Positions 51,914-63,265 of a stretch of 64,000 nucleotides of DNA are shown piece after piece; within the stretch, counting starts at the first letter, position 1, and each line of letters starts with the position of its first letter. This DNA is from Curtobacterium flaccumfaciens (GTDB taxonomy: Bacteria; Actinomycetota; Actinomycetes; Actinomycetales; Microbacteriaceae): assembly GCF_013359815.1 (NCBI RefSeq), contig NZ_JABMCF010000038.1:1-64000 (forward strand), given 5' to 3'. A program made the translations under genes and the position numbers. The notes under the pieces were generated by a model. It did not search any database. It saw only the letters and a list, made by a program, of their open reading frames with translations, and had not been told where the DNA came from.

Positions 51914-52813
51914 ATGACCGACAGCGCCACCGCGACCACCCACGCGTCGCAGCACGACATCCTCATCGTCACCGGCATGTCCGGGGCCGGGCGGTCCACC
52001 GTCGGCAAGGCCCTCGAAGACCTGGGCTGGTACGTCGTCGACAACCTGCCCACGCAGATGCTGGCCCCGCTGACCGAACTGGCCGACCGCGCGGGGGAGA
52101 AGATCCCGAAGATCGCCACGGTGGTCGACGTTCGCGGCGGACGGTTCTTCACCGACCCCGAGCACGCGGTCGAGCAGGTCCGCTCGAGCACCTCCGCGCG
52201 GGTCCGGGTGCTGTTCCTCGAAGCCACCGACGCCGTGCTGGTCCGGCGCTTCGAGCAGGTCCGTCGACCCCACCCGCTCCAGGGCGAGGACACCCTGCTC
52301 GACGGCATCGCCCGCGAACGGGCGCGTCTCGCAGGCCTCCGCGAGGCGTCCGACGTGGTGATCGACACCTCCGACCTCAACATCCACCAGCTCGCGAACA
52401 CCGTGATCGAGCACTTCGCCGACGAGCACTTCGTGGGCGTACAGGTCACGCTGATGAGCTTCGGCTTCAAGTACGGACTGCCCGCCGACGCCGACATGGT
52501 GGCCGACGTGCGGTTCCTCCCGAACCCCTACTGGGTGCCGGAACTGCGGCCCCACACCGGGCTGGACCAGCCGGTCTCGGACTACGTGCTGGCCCAGGCC
52601 GGAGCCCGTCCGTTCGTCGATCGCTACGCCTCCGTCCTCGAGCCGGTGTTCGAGGGGTACCAGCGCGAGAACAAAAGACACGCTACGATCGCCATCGGCT
52701 GTACCGGCGGGAAGCACCGCTCGGTCGCCATCGTCGCCGAGTTGGCGAACCTCCTCCGCGGGATGCCTGGCGTCGCCGTGCGTGTGAAGAACCGAGATCT
52801 CGGCCGGGAGTGA
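51914..52813 (+). CDS. rapZ: RapZ/YvcJ family nucleotide-binding protein
   Basis: 299 residues. P-loop [21 protein letters not shown] (Arg in place of the usual Lys, normal in Actinobacteria), [14 protein letters not shown], and the C-terminal domain with [23 protein letters not shown] and [14 protein letters not shown]. In E. coli RapZ delivers small RNAs to RNase E for GlcN-6-P control; in Actinobacteria its role is not settled. The canonical neighbour yvcK is absent between rapZ and whiA. Confidence 0.94.
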   Translation: MTDSATATTHASQHDILIVTGMSGAGRSTVGKALEDLGWYVVDNLPTQMLAPLTELADRAGEKIPKIATVVDVRGGRFFTDPEHAVEQVRSSTSARVRVLFLEATDAVLVRRFEQVRRPHPLQGEDTLLDGIARERARLAGLREASDVVIDTSDLNIHQLANTVIEHFADEHFVGVQVTLMSFGFKYGLPADADMVADVRFLPNPYWVPELRPHTGLDQPVSDYVLAQAGARPFVDRYASVLEPVFEGYQRENKRHATIAIGCTGGKHRSVAIVAELANLLRGMPGVAVRVKNRDLGRE

Positions 52814-52888
52814 CCGTCCCTCCGGCCGCTCCCACGCCCGTGCCGCCGGATCTGCGGGAACCACTGAACGAACGTTAGGAATGATGCT

Positions 52889-55143
<2,255 letters not shown>

Positions 55144-55146
55144 CAC

Positions 55147-56364
55147 ATGGCCCTCCGCACCCTCGAGGACCTCGGCGACCTCGCCGGCAAGCGCGTCGTC
55201 GTCCGCTGTGACCTGAACGTCCCGCTCAAGGACGGCACCATCACGGACGACGGCCGCGTCCGCGCGTCGCTGACCACGCTGAACACCCTCGTCAACGCCG
55301 GCGCACGCGTCATCGTGATCTCGCACCTGGGCCGCCCCGACGGGGAGCCCAAGCCCGAGTTCTCGCTCGCACCGGTGGCCCAGCGGCTCTCCGAGCTGCT
55401 CGGCAAAGAGGTCACGTTCGTCGGCGAGACCGTCGGTGACGAAGCGACCGCCGCGGCCGAGGCCCTCGAGGACGGCGACGTCCTGCTGCTCGAGAACCTC
55501 CGCTTCAACCCGGAGGAGACCTCGAAGGACGCCGCCGAGCGCGGTGCCTTCGCGGACCGCATCGCCGCCCTCGGTGACGCCTTCGTCTCCGACGGCTTCG
55601 GTGTCGTGCACCGCAAGCAGGCCTCGGTCTACGAGCTCGCGTCCGCACTGCCCAGTGCGGCCGGTTCGTTGATCGAGACCGAGCTGCGCGTGCTCGAGCG
55701 TCTGACCACCTCGCCGGAGCGGCCGTACACGGTCGTGCTCGGCGGGTCGAAGGTCAGCGACAAGCTCGGTGTCATCGACCACATCCTGCCGAAGGTCGAC
55801 ACCCTCTGCATCGGTGGCGGCATGCTCTTCACGTTCCTCGCGGCCCAGGGCCACGGGGTCGCGAAGTCGCTGCTCGAGGCGGACCAGCTCGACGTCGTCC
55901 GCGAGTACCTCTCGCGGGCGAAGGAGCTCGGTGTCACCATCGACCTGCCGACCGACGTCGTGGTGGCCTCCGCCTTCGCGGCCGACGCCGACCACGAGAC
56001 CGTGGCGGCCGACGCCATCGAGTCCTCGTCGTTCGGTACGGACGGCATCGGCCTCGACATCGGCCCGGAGACCGCTGCGCGGTTCGCCTCGGCCGTCTCG
56101 GGTTCGAAGACCGTGTTCTGGAACGGCCCGATGGGCGTGTTCGAGTTCCCGGCCTTCGCCGCCGGCACGAAGACCGTCGCGCAGGCGCTCACCGAGGTCG
56201 ACGGCCTCGGCGTCGTCGGTGGTGGCGACTCCGCTGCCGCCGTGCGGTCGCTCGGATTCTCGGACGACCAGTTCGGCCACATCTCGACCGGTGGCGGTGC
56301 GAGCCTCGAGTTCCTCGAGGGCAAGTCGCTGCCCGGTCTCGAAGCACTGGGGTGGACCGCATGA
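55147..56364 (+). CDS. pgk: Phosphoglycerate kinase
   Basis: 405 residues. It makes ATP from 1,3-bisphosphoglycerate. Family blocks: [89 protein letters not shown] and the P-loop-like [26 protein letters not shown] closes the active site. It lies 3 bases after gap and overlaps tpiA by 4 bases (ATGA). Confidence 0.97.
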   Translation: MALRTLEDLGDLAGKRVVVRCDLNVPLKDGTITDDGRVRASLTTLNTLVNAGARVIVISHLGRPDGEPKPEFSLAPVAQRLSELLGKEVTFVGETVGDEATAAAEALEDGDVLLLENLRFNPEETSKDAAERGAFADRIAALGDAFVSDGFGVVHRKQASVYELASALPSAAGSLIETELRVLERLTTSPERPYTVVLGGSKVSDKLGVIDHILPKVDTLCIGGGMLFTFLAAQGHGVAKSLLEADQLDVVREYLSRAKELGVTIDLPTDVVVASAFAADADHETVAADAIESSSFGTDGIGLDIGPETAARFASAVSGSKTVFWNGPMGVFEFPAFAAGTKTVAQALTEVDGLGVVGGGDSAAAVRSLGFSDDQFGHISTGGGASLEFLEGKSLPGLEALGWTA

Positions 56365-57140
56365 GCCGCACGCCGTTGATCGCGGGCAACTGGAAGATGA
56401 ACCTGGACCACCTCCAGGCCATCGCCACCGTGCAGAAGCTCGCGTGGACGCTCAAGGACGCCCGGCACGACTTCGACGACGTCGAGGTCGCGGTGTTCCC
56501 GCCGTTCACCGACCTGCGGAGCGTGCAGACGCTCATCTCGGCCGACAAGCTGCCGATCCACTTCGGTGCGCAGGACCTGTCGCAGTTCGACTCCGGTGCC
56601 TACACCGGTGACGTCTCCGGCGCGTTCCTCGCCGCGCTCGACGCCCAGTACGTCATCGTCGGCCACTCCGAGCGGCGCACGCTGCACGGTGAGACCGACG
56701 AGGTCGTCGCGGCGAAGACCGCGGCGGCCGTCAAGCACGGCCTCGTCCCCGTGGTGTGCGTCGGCGAGACCGGCGAGCAGCGCGAGGAGCGCGGCGCCGG
56801 TGTCGTGCCGGTCGAGCAGCTGCGCGTCGTGCTCGACGCGGTCAAGCCCGCCGACATCGTCGTGGCGTACGAGCCCGTCTGGGCCATCGGCTCCGGACAG
56901 GCCGCCACGGCCGAGCAGGCGCAGGACGAGTGCGCGGCGATCCGTCGTGGCATCGCCGCAGCCTGGGGCGACCAGGCTGCTGCCGACACCCGGGTGCTCT
57001 ACGGCGGCTCGGTCAAGTCGGGCAACATCGCGGGGTTCCTCCGTGAGCCCGACATCGACGGCGCGCTCGTCGGTGGCGCTTCGCTCGACGTGCAGGAGTT
57101 CGCGGCCATCGCCCGGTTCCGTCAGCACGTCGGGCTGTAG
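56361..57140 (+). CDS. tpiA: Triosephosphate isomerase
   Basis: 259 residues, TIM barrel. Active-site residues: Asn10 and Lys12 (IAGNWKMN), His102 (VIVGHSERR) and Glu171 ([13 protein letters not shown]). The phosphate loop [10 protein letters not shown] and ALVGGASL are present. ATG 56361 overlaps the pgk stop; an in-frame GTG nine bases earlier is less likely. Confidence 0.97.
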   Translation: MSRTPLIAGNWKMNLDHLQAIATVQKLAWTLKDARHDFDDVEVAVFPPFTDLRSVQTLISADKLPIHFGAQDLSQFDSGAYTGDVSGAFLAALDAQYVIVGHSERRTLHGETDEVVAAKTAAAVKHGLVPVVCVGETGEQREERGAGVVPVEQLRVVLDAVKPADIVVAYEPVWAIGSGQAATAEQAQDECAAIRRGIAAAWGDQAAADTRVLYGGSVKSGNIAGFLREPDIDGALVGGASLDVQEFAAIARFRQHVGL

Positions 57141-57212
57141 TCCACAGGCGTCGTCGCGGGCAGTCGTCCGCACCACTCCCGTCCAGGTACCGGCCGTGCT
57201 CCGCGCGGCCGG

Positions 57213-57218
57213 TACACT
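57213..57218 (+). promoter_or_regulatory. Probable secG promoter (-10 TACACT)
   Basis: TACACT is followed by a leader of about 25 bases with GAAAGG (57237-57242) before GTG 57249. Confidence 0.5.
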
Positions 57219-57248
57219 GGTACGGCTGACTGACACGAAAGGTACGTC

Positions 57249-57500
57249 GTGGCGATACTCTCCGTCGTGCTGCAGGTCCTGCTCGCAATCACGAGCCTCC
57301 TGCTCACGCTCCTCATCCTGCTGCACAAGGGCCGCGGTGGTGGCCTCTCCGACATGTTCGGCGGTGGGGTCACGAGCAACCTCGGTGCGTCCGGCGTGGC
57401 CGAGCGCAACCTCAACCGCATCACGGTGATCCTCGGTCTGGTCTGGATCGTCTCCATCATCGTGCTCGGTCTCATCAACAAGTTCACGGCGGGGGTCTGA
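57249..57500 (+). CDS. secG: Preprotein translocase subunit SecG
   Basis: 83 residues, two membrane helices: ILSVVLQVLLAITSLLLTLLILL and ITVILGLVWIVSIIVLGLI. The loop between them, LLHKGRGGGLSDMFGGG, is the SecG signature. It is the small accessory subunit of the SecYEG channel. Its place after tpiA is conserved in Actinobacteria. Confidence 0.95.
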   Translation: MAILSVVLQVLLAITSLLLTLLILLHKGRGGGLSDMFGGGVTSNLGASGVAERNLNRITVILGLVWIVSIIVLGLINKFTAGV

Positions 57501-57503
57501 TCC

Positions 57504-57872
57504 ATGGCAAGCGGAGGCAGTGCAATCCGAGGGTCTCGCGTCGGCGCGGGGCCCATGGGCGAACAGGACCGCGGGGTCCAGGCAGAGCGCGTGGCGATCT
57601 CGTACTGGGACGCCCTCGGCAACGAGGTCGTGCGGTACTTCGCCGCGAACCTGCCCGATGAAGAGATCCCCGAGACGGTGGACTCCCCGTCGAGTGGTTT
57701 GCCGGCTGGGCGCGACAAGGAGAACCCTCCCGTGGTCTCCAAGACGGAGCCCTACAAGACGCACCTCGCATACGTGAAGGAACGCCGCACCGAGGAAGAG
57801 GCAGCGCAGCTCCTCGAGGACGCGCTCCAGCAGCTCCGAGAGCGTCGCGGCACCGCGGCGAAGAAGAGCTAG
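57504..57872 (+). CDS. rbpA: RNA polymerase-binding protein RbpA
   Basis: 122 residues. It binds sigma and core RNA polymerase and helps open promoters. The N-terminal tail (RGSRVGAGPMGEQD) and basic linker RVAISYW are typical, as is DEEIPETVDSPSSGLPAGRDKENPP and the C-terminal sigma-interacting helices (THLAYVKERRTEEEAAQLLEDALQQLRERR). The four zinc cysteines found in streptomycete homologues (SYWCANGHE, WDCPRCG) are all replaced: SYWDALGNE and VDSPSSG. It follows secG by three bases and ends at a strong terminator. Confidence 0.94.
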   Translation: MASGGSAIRGSRVGAGPMGEQDRGVQAERVAISYWDALGNEVVRYFAANLPDEEIPETVDSPSSGLPAGRDKENPPVVSKTEPYKTHLAYVKERRTEEEAAQLLEDALQQLRERRGTAAKKS

Positions 57873-57885
57873 CGCACACACGCTG

Positions 57886-57922
57886 ACGAAGGCCCCTGCA
57901 CCGATGGTGCGGGGGCCTTCGT
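57886..57922 (+). terminator. Terminator of rbpA
   Basis: A 17-bp stem (57886-57902 with 57906-57922) holding one G-U pair and a 3-base loop. Confidence 0.85.
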
Positions 57923-57947
57923 GTGTCCCGGGGAAGGGGTGGCTCGC

Positions 57948-58204
57948 TCGCCGAGGGGTCACGACACGCCGCGTGTGGTGCGCTGTGGTGGCACGAACCG
58001 TCGCCTGCGGCGCCCGCGGCCGACAGTTCGTGACCATTCGGCGTCGGATCGGCGGGGAGTCGTGACCGCTCGGCGCCGAGGTGCCGCGCGGAGCGGCGGT
58101 TCGCCGAGTGGTCATGACACGCCGCGTGCGGTGCGCGGTGGTGGCGTGAACTGTCGCCTGCGGCGCCCGCGGCCGACAGTTCGTGACCACCCGGCGTCGG
58201 GTCG
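57948..58204. repeat. Tandem intergenic repeat with 153-bp period
   Basis: Copies 57948-58051 and 58101-58204 (104 bases each) are mostly identical. Each holds an inverted repeat around GCCTGCGGCGCCCGCGGC with GAACTGTCG/CGACAGTTC arms (the left arm is GAACCGTCG in copy 1). A 16-base word CGCCGRNNGGTCAYGA occurs five times: plus strand at 57949-57964 and 58102-58117, minus strand at 58028-58043, 58060-58075 and 58181-58196. No credible gene lies in 57873-58293. Confidence 0.8.
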
Positions 58205-58234
58205 CGGCGCGGCGCGCAGTGGGCGCGACCACAG

Positions 58235-58280
58235 ACGGACGGGAGGCCCGGTGCCAGCTGGCACCGGGCCTCCCGTCCGT
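58235..58280. repeat. Perfect 46-bp palindrome (copy 2), probable terminator of pgl
   Basis: Arms 58235-58257 and 58258-58280. It differs from copy 1 at 53888-53933 by a G-to-C change in the left arm matched by C-to-G in the right, so pairing is kept. It lies 13 bases beyond the pgl stop (minus strand). Confidence 0.9.
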
Positions 58281-58293
58281 CAGGAACGCGCGT

Positions 58294-59064
58294 CTAGTAC
58301 GTCGACGCGATCAGGTTCTCGGGGACGTCGCGCGCGGCGTCCTGGTCCACGAAGAAGACGGTGCGCTTGCGACCCTGTACGCCACCGACGGGGACGTCCT
58401 CGATCGACGCACCCGCGAGGGCCAGCCCGAGGACCGAAGCCTTCTCGGCACCGGAGAGGATCACCCAGACGCGCTGCGAGGCGTTGATCACCGGGAAGGT
58501 GACGGTCAGACGCTGCGGCGGCGGCTTGGGGGAGTCGTCGACCGACACGACGGCGCGGTCGGTGACGGTGAGCTGCGGGAACTCCGGGAAGAGCGAGGCG
58601 GTGTGCCCGTCGGGGCCGACGCCGAGCAGCGTGATGTCGAAGCGCGGCGCGACGGCACCCTCGGGCGCGGCGTCCTGCAGCTCGCGCTCGTACTGGGTCG
58701 CCGCGGCCTCGATGTCGAGCCCGCCGTCCGACGCCGGCATCGGGTGGATGTTCGACGCGGGGATGTCGACGTGGTCGAAGAAGTCGGTCTGCGTGCCGAT
58801 CGTGTTGCGGTCGGCGTCGTCCGACGGGACCCAGCGCTCGTCGACCCACCAGACGTGCACCTTCGACCAGTCGACGCTCTCGCGCGCCGGCGACTGGCCG
58901 ATCGCAGCGAGGACGAGGGAGGAGACCGATCCACCGCTGATCGCGATGTCGGCACGCTCCTGCTCGTCGAGCACGTCGATGATCTTGGTGATGAAGCGTG
59001 CGGCGACCGAAGCGCCGAGGGCCTGCTTGTCCGGGTGCACGAGCACCCGCCGTTCGTTGGTCAC
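58294..59064 (-). CDS. pgl: 6-phosphogluconolactonase
   Basis: 256 residues from GTG 59064. It hydrolyses 6-phosphogluconolactone in the oxidative pentose phosphate pathway. Blocks of the DevB/Pgl family: DIAISGGSVSSLVLAAIG, VHVWWVDERWVPSDDADRN, FDITLLGVGPDGHTASLFP and NASQRVWVILSGAEKAS. It is the last gene of the tal-pgi-zwf-opcA-pgl operon, separated from opcA by 100 bases that hold a hairpin, so its level may be set separately. Confidence 0.96.
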   Translation of the reverse strand: MTNERRVLVHPDKQALGASVAARFITKIIDVLDEQERADIAISGGSVSSLVLAAIGQSPARESVDWSKVHVWWVDERWVPSDDADRNTIGTQTDFFDHVDIPASNIHPMPASDGGLDIEAAATQYERELQDAAPEGAVAPRFDITLLGVGPDGHTASLFPEFPQLTVTDRAVVSVDDSPKPPPQRLTVTFPVINASQRVWVILSGAEKASVLGLALAGASIEDVPVGGVQGRKRTVFFVDQDAARDVPENLIASTY

Positions 59065-59115
59065 GTGACTCCCGTGTTCGTGGCGGCCGACCGGTCGTCC
59101 GACCGCCTTCGGTCC

Positions 59116-59150
59116 GGTCGGGCCGCCTGCACCAGACAGGCGGCCCGACC
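59116..59150 (-). terminator. 14-bp hairpin between opcA and pgl
   Basis: Perfect arms 59116-59129 and 59137-59150 with a 7-base loop. It lies inside the operon with no T-tail; it could stop part of the transcription or protect an mRNA end. Confidence 0.6.
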
Positions 59151-59164
59151 GTGTGGGGTGTTGA

Positions 59165-60109
59165 TCAGCGGGCGATGGTCTCGCGCAGCTGGGGCACCCC
59201 GTGCTTGACGACGTCTCCGAAGAGGACGTCCGGGTCGAGTCTACGGAGTTCCTCGGCCAGGCAGTCGCGCAGGTTGCGGCGTGGCAGCGACAGGTCGTGC
59301 GTCGGCTGCCCGGGCATCGAGAGCGTGGCGACGTCCACCAGGGAACGCTCGAGCTCGATGGTGCCGGACTCGCGGACGAGCTTCACACCGTGGATGCCGC
59401 TCGACCCCGTCGCGCGCGGCGACGTGACGACGGACACCGGCACCTGGAGCTGCAGCTGCAGCCAGGCGGCGAGGAGGATCGTCGACGGGCTGTCGGACGC
59501 GCCGGAGACCTCGACGGCGGTGATCGGCTCGTACGGCGGCTGGTCGAGCGCCGCGGCGAGCTGGTTCCGCCACAGGGTCAGACGGGTCCACGCGAAGTCG
59601 GTGTCACCCGGTACGTAGGACGCACCGAGTGCCTCGATCGCGCCGTTGGGGTCCTTCTGCGCGGCCGCGTCGGTGATCCGTCGCTGCGCGATGCGGCCGA
59701 GGGCCGACGCCGCGGGCTGCTCGGGAGCGGTCTGCGGCCACCAGGCCACGACGGGTGCGTCCGGCAGCAGGAGGCCGGTGACCAGGCTCTCCTCGTCGGT
59801 CGCGGTCTCGCCGTACGCCCGGAGGACGATGACCTCGCTCGCACCCGCGTCGCTGCCGACACGGATCTGCGCGTCGAGGCGCCCGGGGGACTTCGTGTCA
59901 CCGCTGTTCTTCGAGACGATGATCACGCGCATCGGGTGCTCGCGGGACGCCTCGTTGGCCGCCTCGATCGCCTCTTCCTCGTGACCGAGGGCCGTCGAGA
60001 TGATGAGGGTCAGCACACGGCCGAGGGCGACGGCGCCGCCCTCCTCGCGGATGCGGACGAGCTTCTTCTGGATCTTCGACACCGTGGTGTCGGGCATGTC
60101 GATCTTCAC
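59165..60109 (-). CDS. opcA: Glucose-6-phosphate dehydrogenase assembly protein OpcA
   Basis: 314 residues from GTG 60109, which overlaps the zwf stop (GTGA); a longer frame upstream lies within zwf. The N-terminal KIDMPDTTVSKIQKKLVRIREEGGAVALGRVLTLII is typical. The central VLRAYGETATDEESLVTGLLLPDAPVVAWWP and C-terminal block are family hallmarks. OpcA binds and activates Zwf in Actinobacteria and cyanobacteria. Confidence 0.95.
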   Translation of the reverse strand: MKIDMPDTTVSKIQKKLVRIREEGGAVALGRVLTLIISTALGHEEEAIEAANEASREHPMRVIIVSKNSGDTKSPGRLDAQIRVGSDAGASEVIVLRAYGETATDEESLVTGLLLPDAPVVAWWPQTAPEQPAASALGRIAQRRITDAAAQKDPNGAIEALGASYVPGDTDFAWTRLTLWRNQLAAALDQPPYEPITAVEVSGASDSPSTILLAAWLQLQLQVPVSVVTSPRATGSSGIHGVKLVRESGTIELERSLVDVATLSMPGQPTHDLSLPRRNLRDCLAEELRRLDPDVLFGDVVKHGVPQLRETIAR

Positions 60110-61644
60110 GGACGCCTCCAGGTCCGACCGTCGCGGGCGAGCAGGGCGTCGGCGGATGCCGGACCCCACGTGCCGGGACGGTACTGCTCGGGCTGGCCCT
60201 GCGTGGCCCAGAACTCCTCGATGGGGTCGAGGATCTTCCAGGACAGCTCGACCTCCTGGTGCCGCGGGAACAGCGGCGGATCACCGAGGAGCACGTCGAG
60301 GATGAGTCGCTCGTACGCCTCGGGGGATGCTTCGGTGAACGCGTGGCCGTAGCCGAAGTCCATCGTCACGTCGCGCACCTGGGTGCCGACGCCGGGGACC
60401 TTCGAGCCGAAGCGCAGCGTGACGCCCTCGTCCGGCTGGACACGGATGACGAGCGCGTTCTGGCCGAGCGGGGACTGCGTGTTGCCGTAGACGTCCTCGG
60501 GGACGCGCTTGAACACGATCGCGATCTCGGTCACACGACGACCCAGACGTTTGCCGGCCCGCAGGTAGAACGGGACGCCCTGCCAGCGACGCGTGGCGAT
60601 GTCGAGCTTGATCGCCGCGTACGTCTCGGTGCCGGACTCCGGGTTCATCCCGGCCTCTTCGAGGAAGCCGAGCACCTTCTCGCCGCCCTGCCAGCCGCCG
60701 TCGTACTGCCCGCGGGCAGTGGCGGTCGACAGGTCCTCGGGCAGACGGACGGCGGAGAGCACCTTCTCCTTCTCGGCACGCAGGTCGGCGGCCTTGAACG
60801 AGACGGGTTCCTCCATCGCGGTGAGCGCGAGGAGCTGCAGCAGGTGGTTCTGGATGACGTCGCGCGCCGCACCGATGCCGTCGTAGTACGCGGCACGCCC
60901 GGCGACGCCGATGTCCTCGGCCATCGTGATCTGCACGTGGTCGACGTAGTTCGAGTTCCAGATGGGTTCGTACATCTGGTTCGCGAACCGGAGCGTCAGG
61001 AGGTTCTGGACGGTCTCCTTGCCGAGGTAGTGGTCGATGCGGAACACGTCGTCGGGCGCGAAGACGCTCTCGACGATCGCGTTGAGCTCGCGCGCGGTGC
61101 GGAGGTCGGAGCCGAACGGCTTCTCGACGACCACGCGGCTCCAGGAGCCCTCGCGCTTCTCGGTCAGCCCGGACAGCTTCAGCTGCTCGGTGACGACCGG
61201 GAACATCTTCGGTGGGATGGACAGGTAGAACGCGTGGTTGCCCAGCGTCCCGCGCTCGGCGTCGAGGTCGTCGACGGTGCGCTTGAGCTCGCGGAACGCC
61301 TCGGGGTCGTCGAACGAGCCCTGGACGAAGCGGATGCCCTGTTCGAGCTGACGCCAGACGTCCTCGTCGAACGGGGTGCGCGAGTGCTCCTTGACGGCGT
61401 CGTGGACGAGCTGGGAGAAGTCTTGGTCCTCCCAGTCGCGACGAGCGAACCCGACGAGCGCGAACCCCGGGGGCAGGAGCCCCCGGTTGGCCAGGTCGTA
61501 GACCGCGGGCATCAGCTTCTTGCGTGACAGGTCGCCCGTCACGCCGAAGATGATGAGCGTGCTCGGTCCCGCGATCCGGTTCAGTCGACGATCCGTCGGC
61601 AGCCGGAGCGGGTTGTGCTCCGGGGTGATTGCCACCGGTGACAT
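60106..61644 (-). CDS. zwf: Glucose-6-phosphate 1-dehydrogenase
   Basis: 512 residues. It oxidises glucose-6-phosphate and makes NADPH. The cofactor loop is IIFGVTGDLSRKKLMPAVYDL (about 32-52); the substrate site and catalytic His are in RIDHYLGKETVQNLLTLRF. FKAADLRAEKEKVLSAVR and the C-terminal sheet are complete. ATG 61644. It lies between pgi and opcA in the standard actinobacterial order. Confidence 0.97.
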   Translation of the reverse strand: MSPVAITPEHNPLRLPTDRRLNRIAGPSTLIIFGVTGDLSRKKLMPAVYDLANRGLLPPGFALVGFARRDWEDQDFSQLVHDAVKEHSRTPFDEDVWRQLEQGIRFVQGSFDDPEAFRELKRTVDDLDAERGTLGNHAFYLSIPPKMFPVVTEQLKLSGLTEKREGSWSRVVVEKPFGSDLRTARELNAIVESVFAPDDVFRIDHYLGKETVQNLLTLRFANQMYEPIWNSNYVDHVQITMAEDIGVAGRAAYYDGIGAARDVIQNHLLQLLALTAMEEPVSFKAADLRAEKEKVLSAVRLPEDLSTATARGQYDGGWQGGEKVLGFLEEAGMNPESGTETYAAIKLDIATRRWQGVPFYLRAGKRLGRRVTEIAIVFKRVPEDVYGNTQSPLGQNALVIRVQPDEGVTLRFGSKVPGVGTQVRDVTMDFGYGHAFTEASPEAYERLILDVLLGDPPLFPRHQEVELSWKILDPIEEFWATQGQPEQYRPGTWGPASADALLARDGRTWRRP

Positions 61645-61666
61645 GAGTCGGTGAACTCCTTACGAG

Positions 61667-63265
61667 TCAGTGGGAGACGGCAGACGCGATCGCCGCGGTG
61701 GCGGCGTGGACGTCCGACGTCGTGAGGGTGAGGACCGGCCGGCCGTGCTCGGCGAGGACGCTCGCGTCGCCGGCTGCCTGGGCCCGGAGGAGCTGCCCGA
61801 ACGTGAACGGCCGACCCGGGATCGCCAGGTCCTCCGCTTCGTCGGCCACGATCTGCAGGAACACTCCCGTGGCAGGGCCGCCCTTGTGGTACTGGCCGGT
61901 CGAGTGCAAGAACCGGGGGCCGTACCCGAAGGTGACGGGGCGCTCCGTGCGCGCCGCGATCGCGTCGCGCAGCGACTCCAGACCGCTGTTGGTGGTGCGG
62001 TCGACGTACGCCTGCACCGACACGTAGCCGGTCGGGTCGAGTGCGGACAGGAGGCCCGACACGGCTTCCGAGAGCGTCGCACCGACCGCGAGTCCGGGCG
62101 TCGCGTGGACGGCGATGCCGTCCTCGGAGAACGCCGGCTCGGCAGGAACGGGGCGGTCGTCGAGCAGCGCGCGGGTCGCGACCTTGGCGGCCTCGACGTC
62201 GGGCTGGTCGAACGGGTTGATGCCGAGCAGGCGACCGGCGACCGCGACGGCGTACTCCCAGACGAGGATCTGGCCACCGAGCGTGCCGGTGATCTCGACC
62301 TCGCCCTCGGCCACGTGACGCTCGTCCTCGCGCGAACCGACCAGGCGGATGACCTGGACGTCGGGCAGGCCGGCGGTGACCTCGGGGGAGTCCGCGTGCA
62401 GCACGACGGGCAGCAGGCCGCGGCCGTCCTTGCCGGTCGACTCCGCGATCAGCTGTTCGACCCAGTCGCCGAAACCGACGATGTGCGTGCCGTCGGGCAC
62501 GATGGCGATCTTGTCGCGCAGCGGCTCGGTGCCCGCGAGGACCGCACCGAGCACGAGCCCGGGGTTCTCGTCCAGGTCGACCGAGAGCAGTGCGGAGATC
62601 GCGTCGGCCTCGTCGAGGAGCTCGGCGATGTCCGCTCCCGCGAGCCCGGACGGCACGAGGCCGAAGGCGGTGAGCGCCGAGTAACGGCCGCCGACCGCGG
62701 GGTCGGCGGTGAAGACACGGTAGCCGGCGTCGATCGCAGCGGCCTCGAGCGCGGAGCCCGGGTCGGTGACGACGACGATGCGGCGGGCCGGGTCGATGCC
62801 GGCGTCGCGGAAGGCCTGCTCGTAGACACGGCGCTGCGAATCGGTCTCGAGCGTCGAGCCGGACTTCGACGAGACCACGAGCACGGTGCGCTCGAGGTCG
62901 GTCGTCACGGCCGCGCGGACCTGTGCGGGGTCGGTCGAGTCGAGGACCGTGAGGGGCACGCCGGCGGTGCGCGTGATGACCTCGGGTGCGAGGGACGAGC
63001 CGCCCATGCCGGCGAGGACGACGTGGTCGACCCCTTCGGCACGGAGCGACTCGCGCAGCGCGGTCACCTCGGCGACGAGCGGGCGGGAGACCGAGACGGC
63101 CTCCACCCAGCCGAGGCGCTTCGACGCCTCGGCCTCGGCGGTGGTTCCCCACAGATCGGCGTCCTGGGCGGTGATGCCCGAGGCCACCAGGTCAGCGACG
63201 AGCCGCGGGACCACCTGTTCGATGGCCCGCGCGGCGTCGCCGCTGGCTGCGATGGAAACCGTCAC
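61667..63265 (-). CDS. pgi: Glucose-6-phosphate isomerase
   Basis: 532 residues from GTG 63265. SIS folds are visible: VVLAGMGGSSLAPEVITR, VVSSKSGSTLETDSQ and VGFGDWVEQLIAESTGKDGRGLLP. It belongs to the shorter, Tal-linked Pgi type common in Actinobacteria that is distant from the E. coli enzyme. The start overlaps the tal stop by one base (TAGTG). Confidence 0.94.
   Translation of the reverse strand: MTVSIAASGDAARAIEQVVPRLVADLVASGITAQDADLWGTTAEAEASKRLGWVEAVSVSRPLVAEVTALRESLRAEGVDHVVLAGMGGSSLAPEVITRTAGVPLTVLDSTDPAQVRAAVTTDLERTVLVVSSKSGSTLETDSQRRVYEQAFRDAGIDPARRIVVVTDPGSALEAAAIDAGYRVFTADPAVGGRYSALTAFGLVPSGLAGADIAELLDEADAISALLSVDLDENPGLVLGAVLAGTEPLRDKIAIVPDGTHIVGFGDWVEQLIAESTGKDGRGLLPVVLHADSPEVTAGLPDVQVIRLVGSREDERHVAEGEVEITGTLGGQILVWEYAVAVAGRLLGINPFDQPDVEAAKVATRALLDDRPVPAEPAFSEDGIAVHATPGLAVGATLSEAVSGLLSALDPTGYVSVQAYVDRTTNSGLESLRDAIAARTERPVTFGYGPRFLHSTGQYHKGGPATGVFLQIVADEAEDLAIPGRPFTFGQLLRAQAAGDASVLAEHGRPVLTLTTSDVHAATAAIASAVSH

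Noticed and set aside
51914-52813. RapZ P-loop Arg (GAGRST) as a damaging substitution
   Set aside because: Arg at this position is the ordinary actinobacterial form of the family, so it is not a defect.
57921-58487. An open frame over the repeat region
   Set aside because: Its repeated peptide only mirrors the 153-bp DNA repeat, and it runs into the antisense of pgl. No ribosome site.
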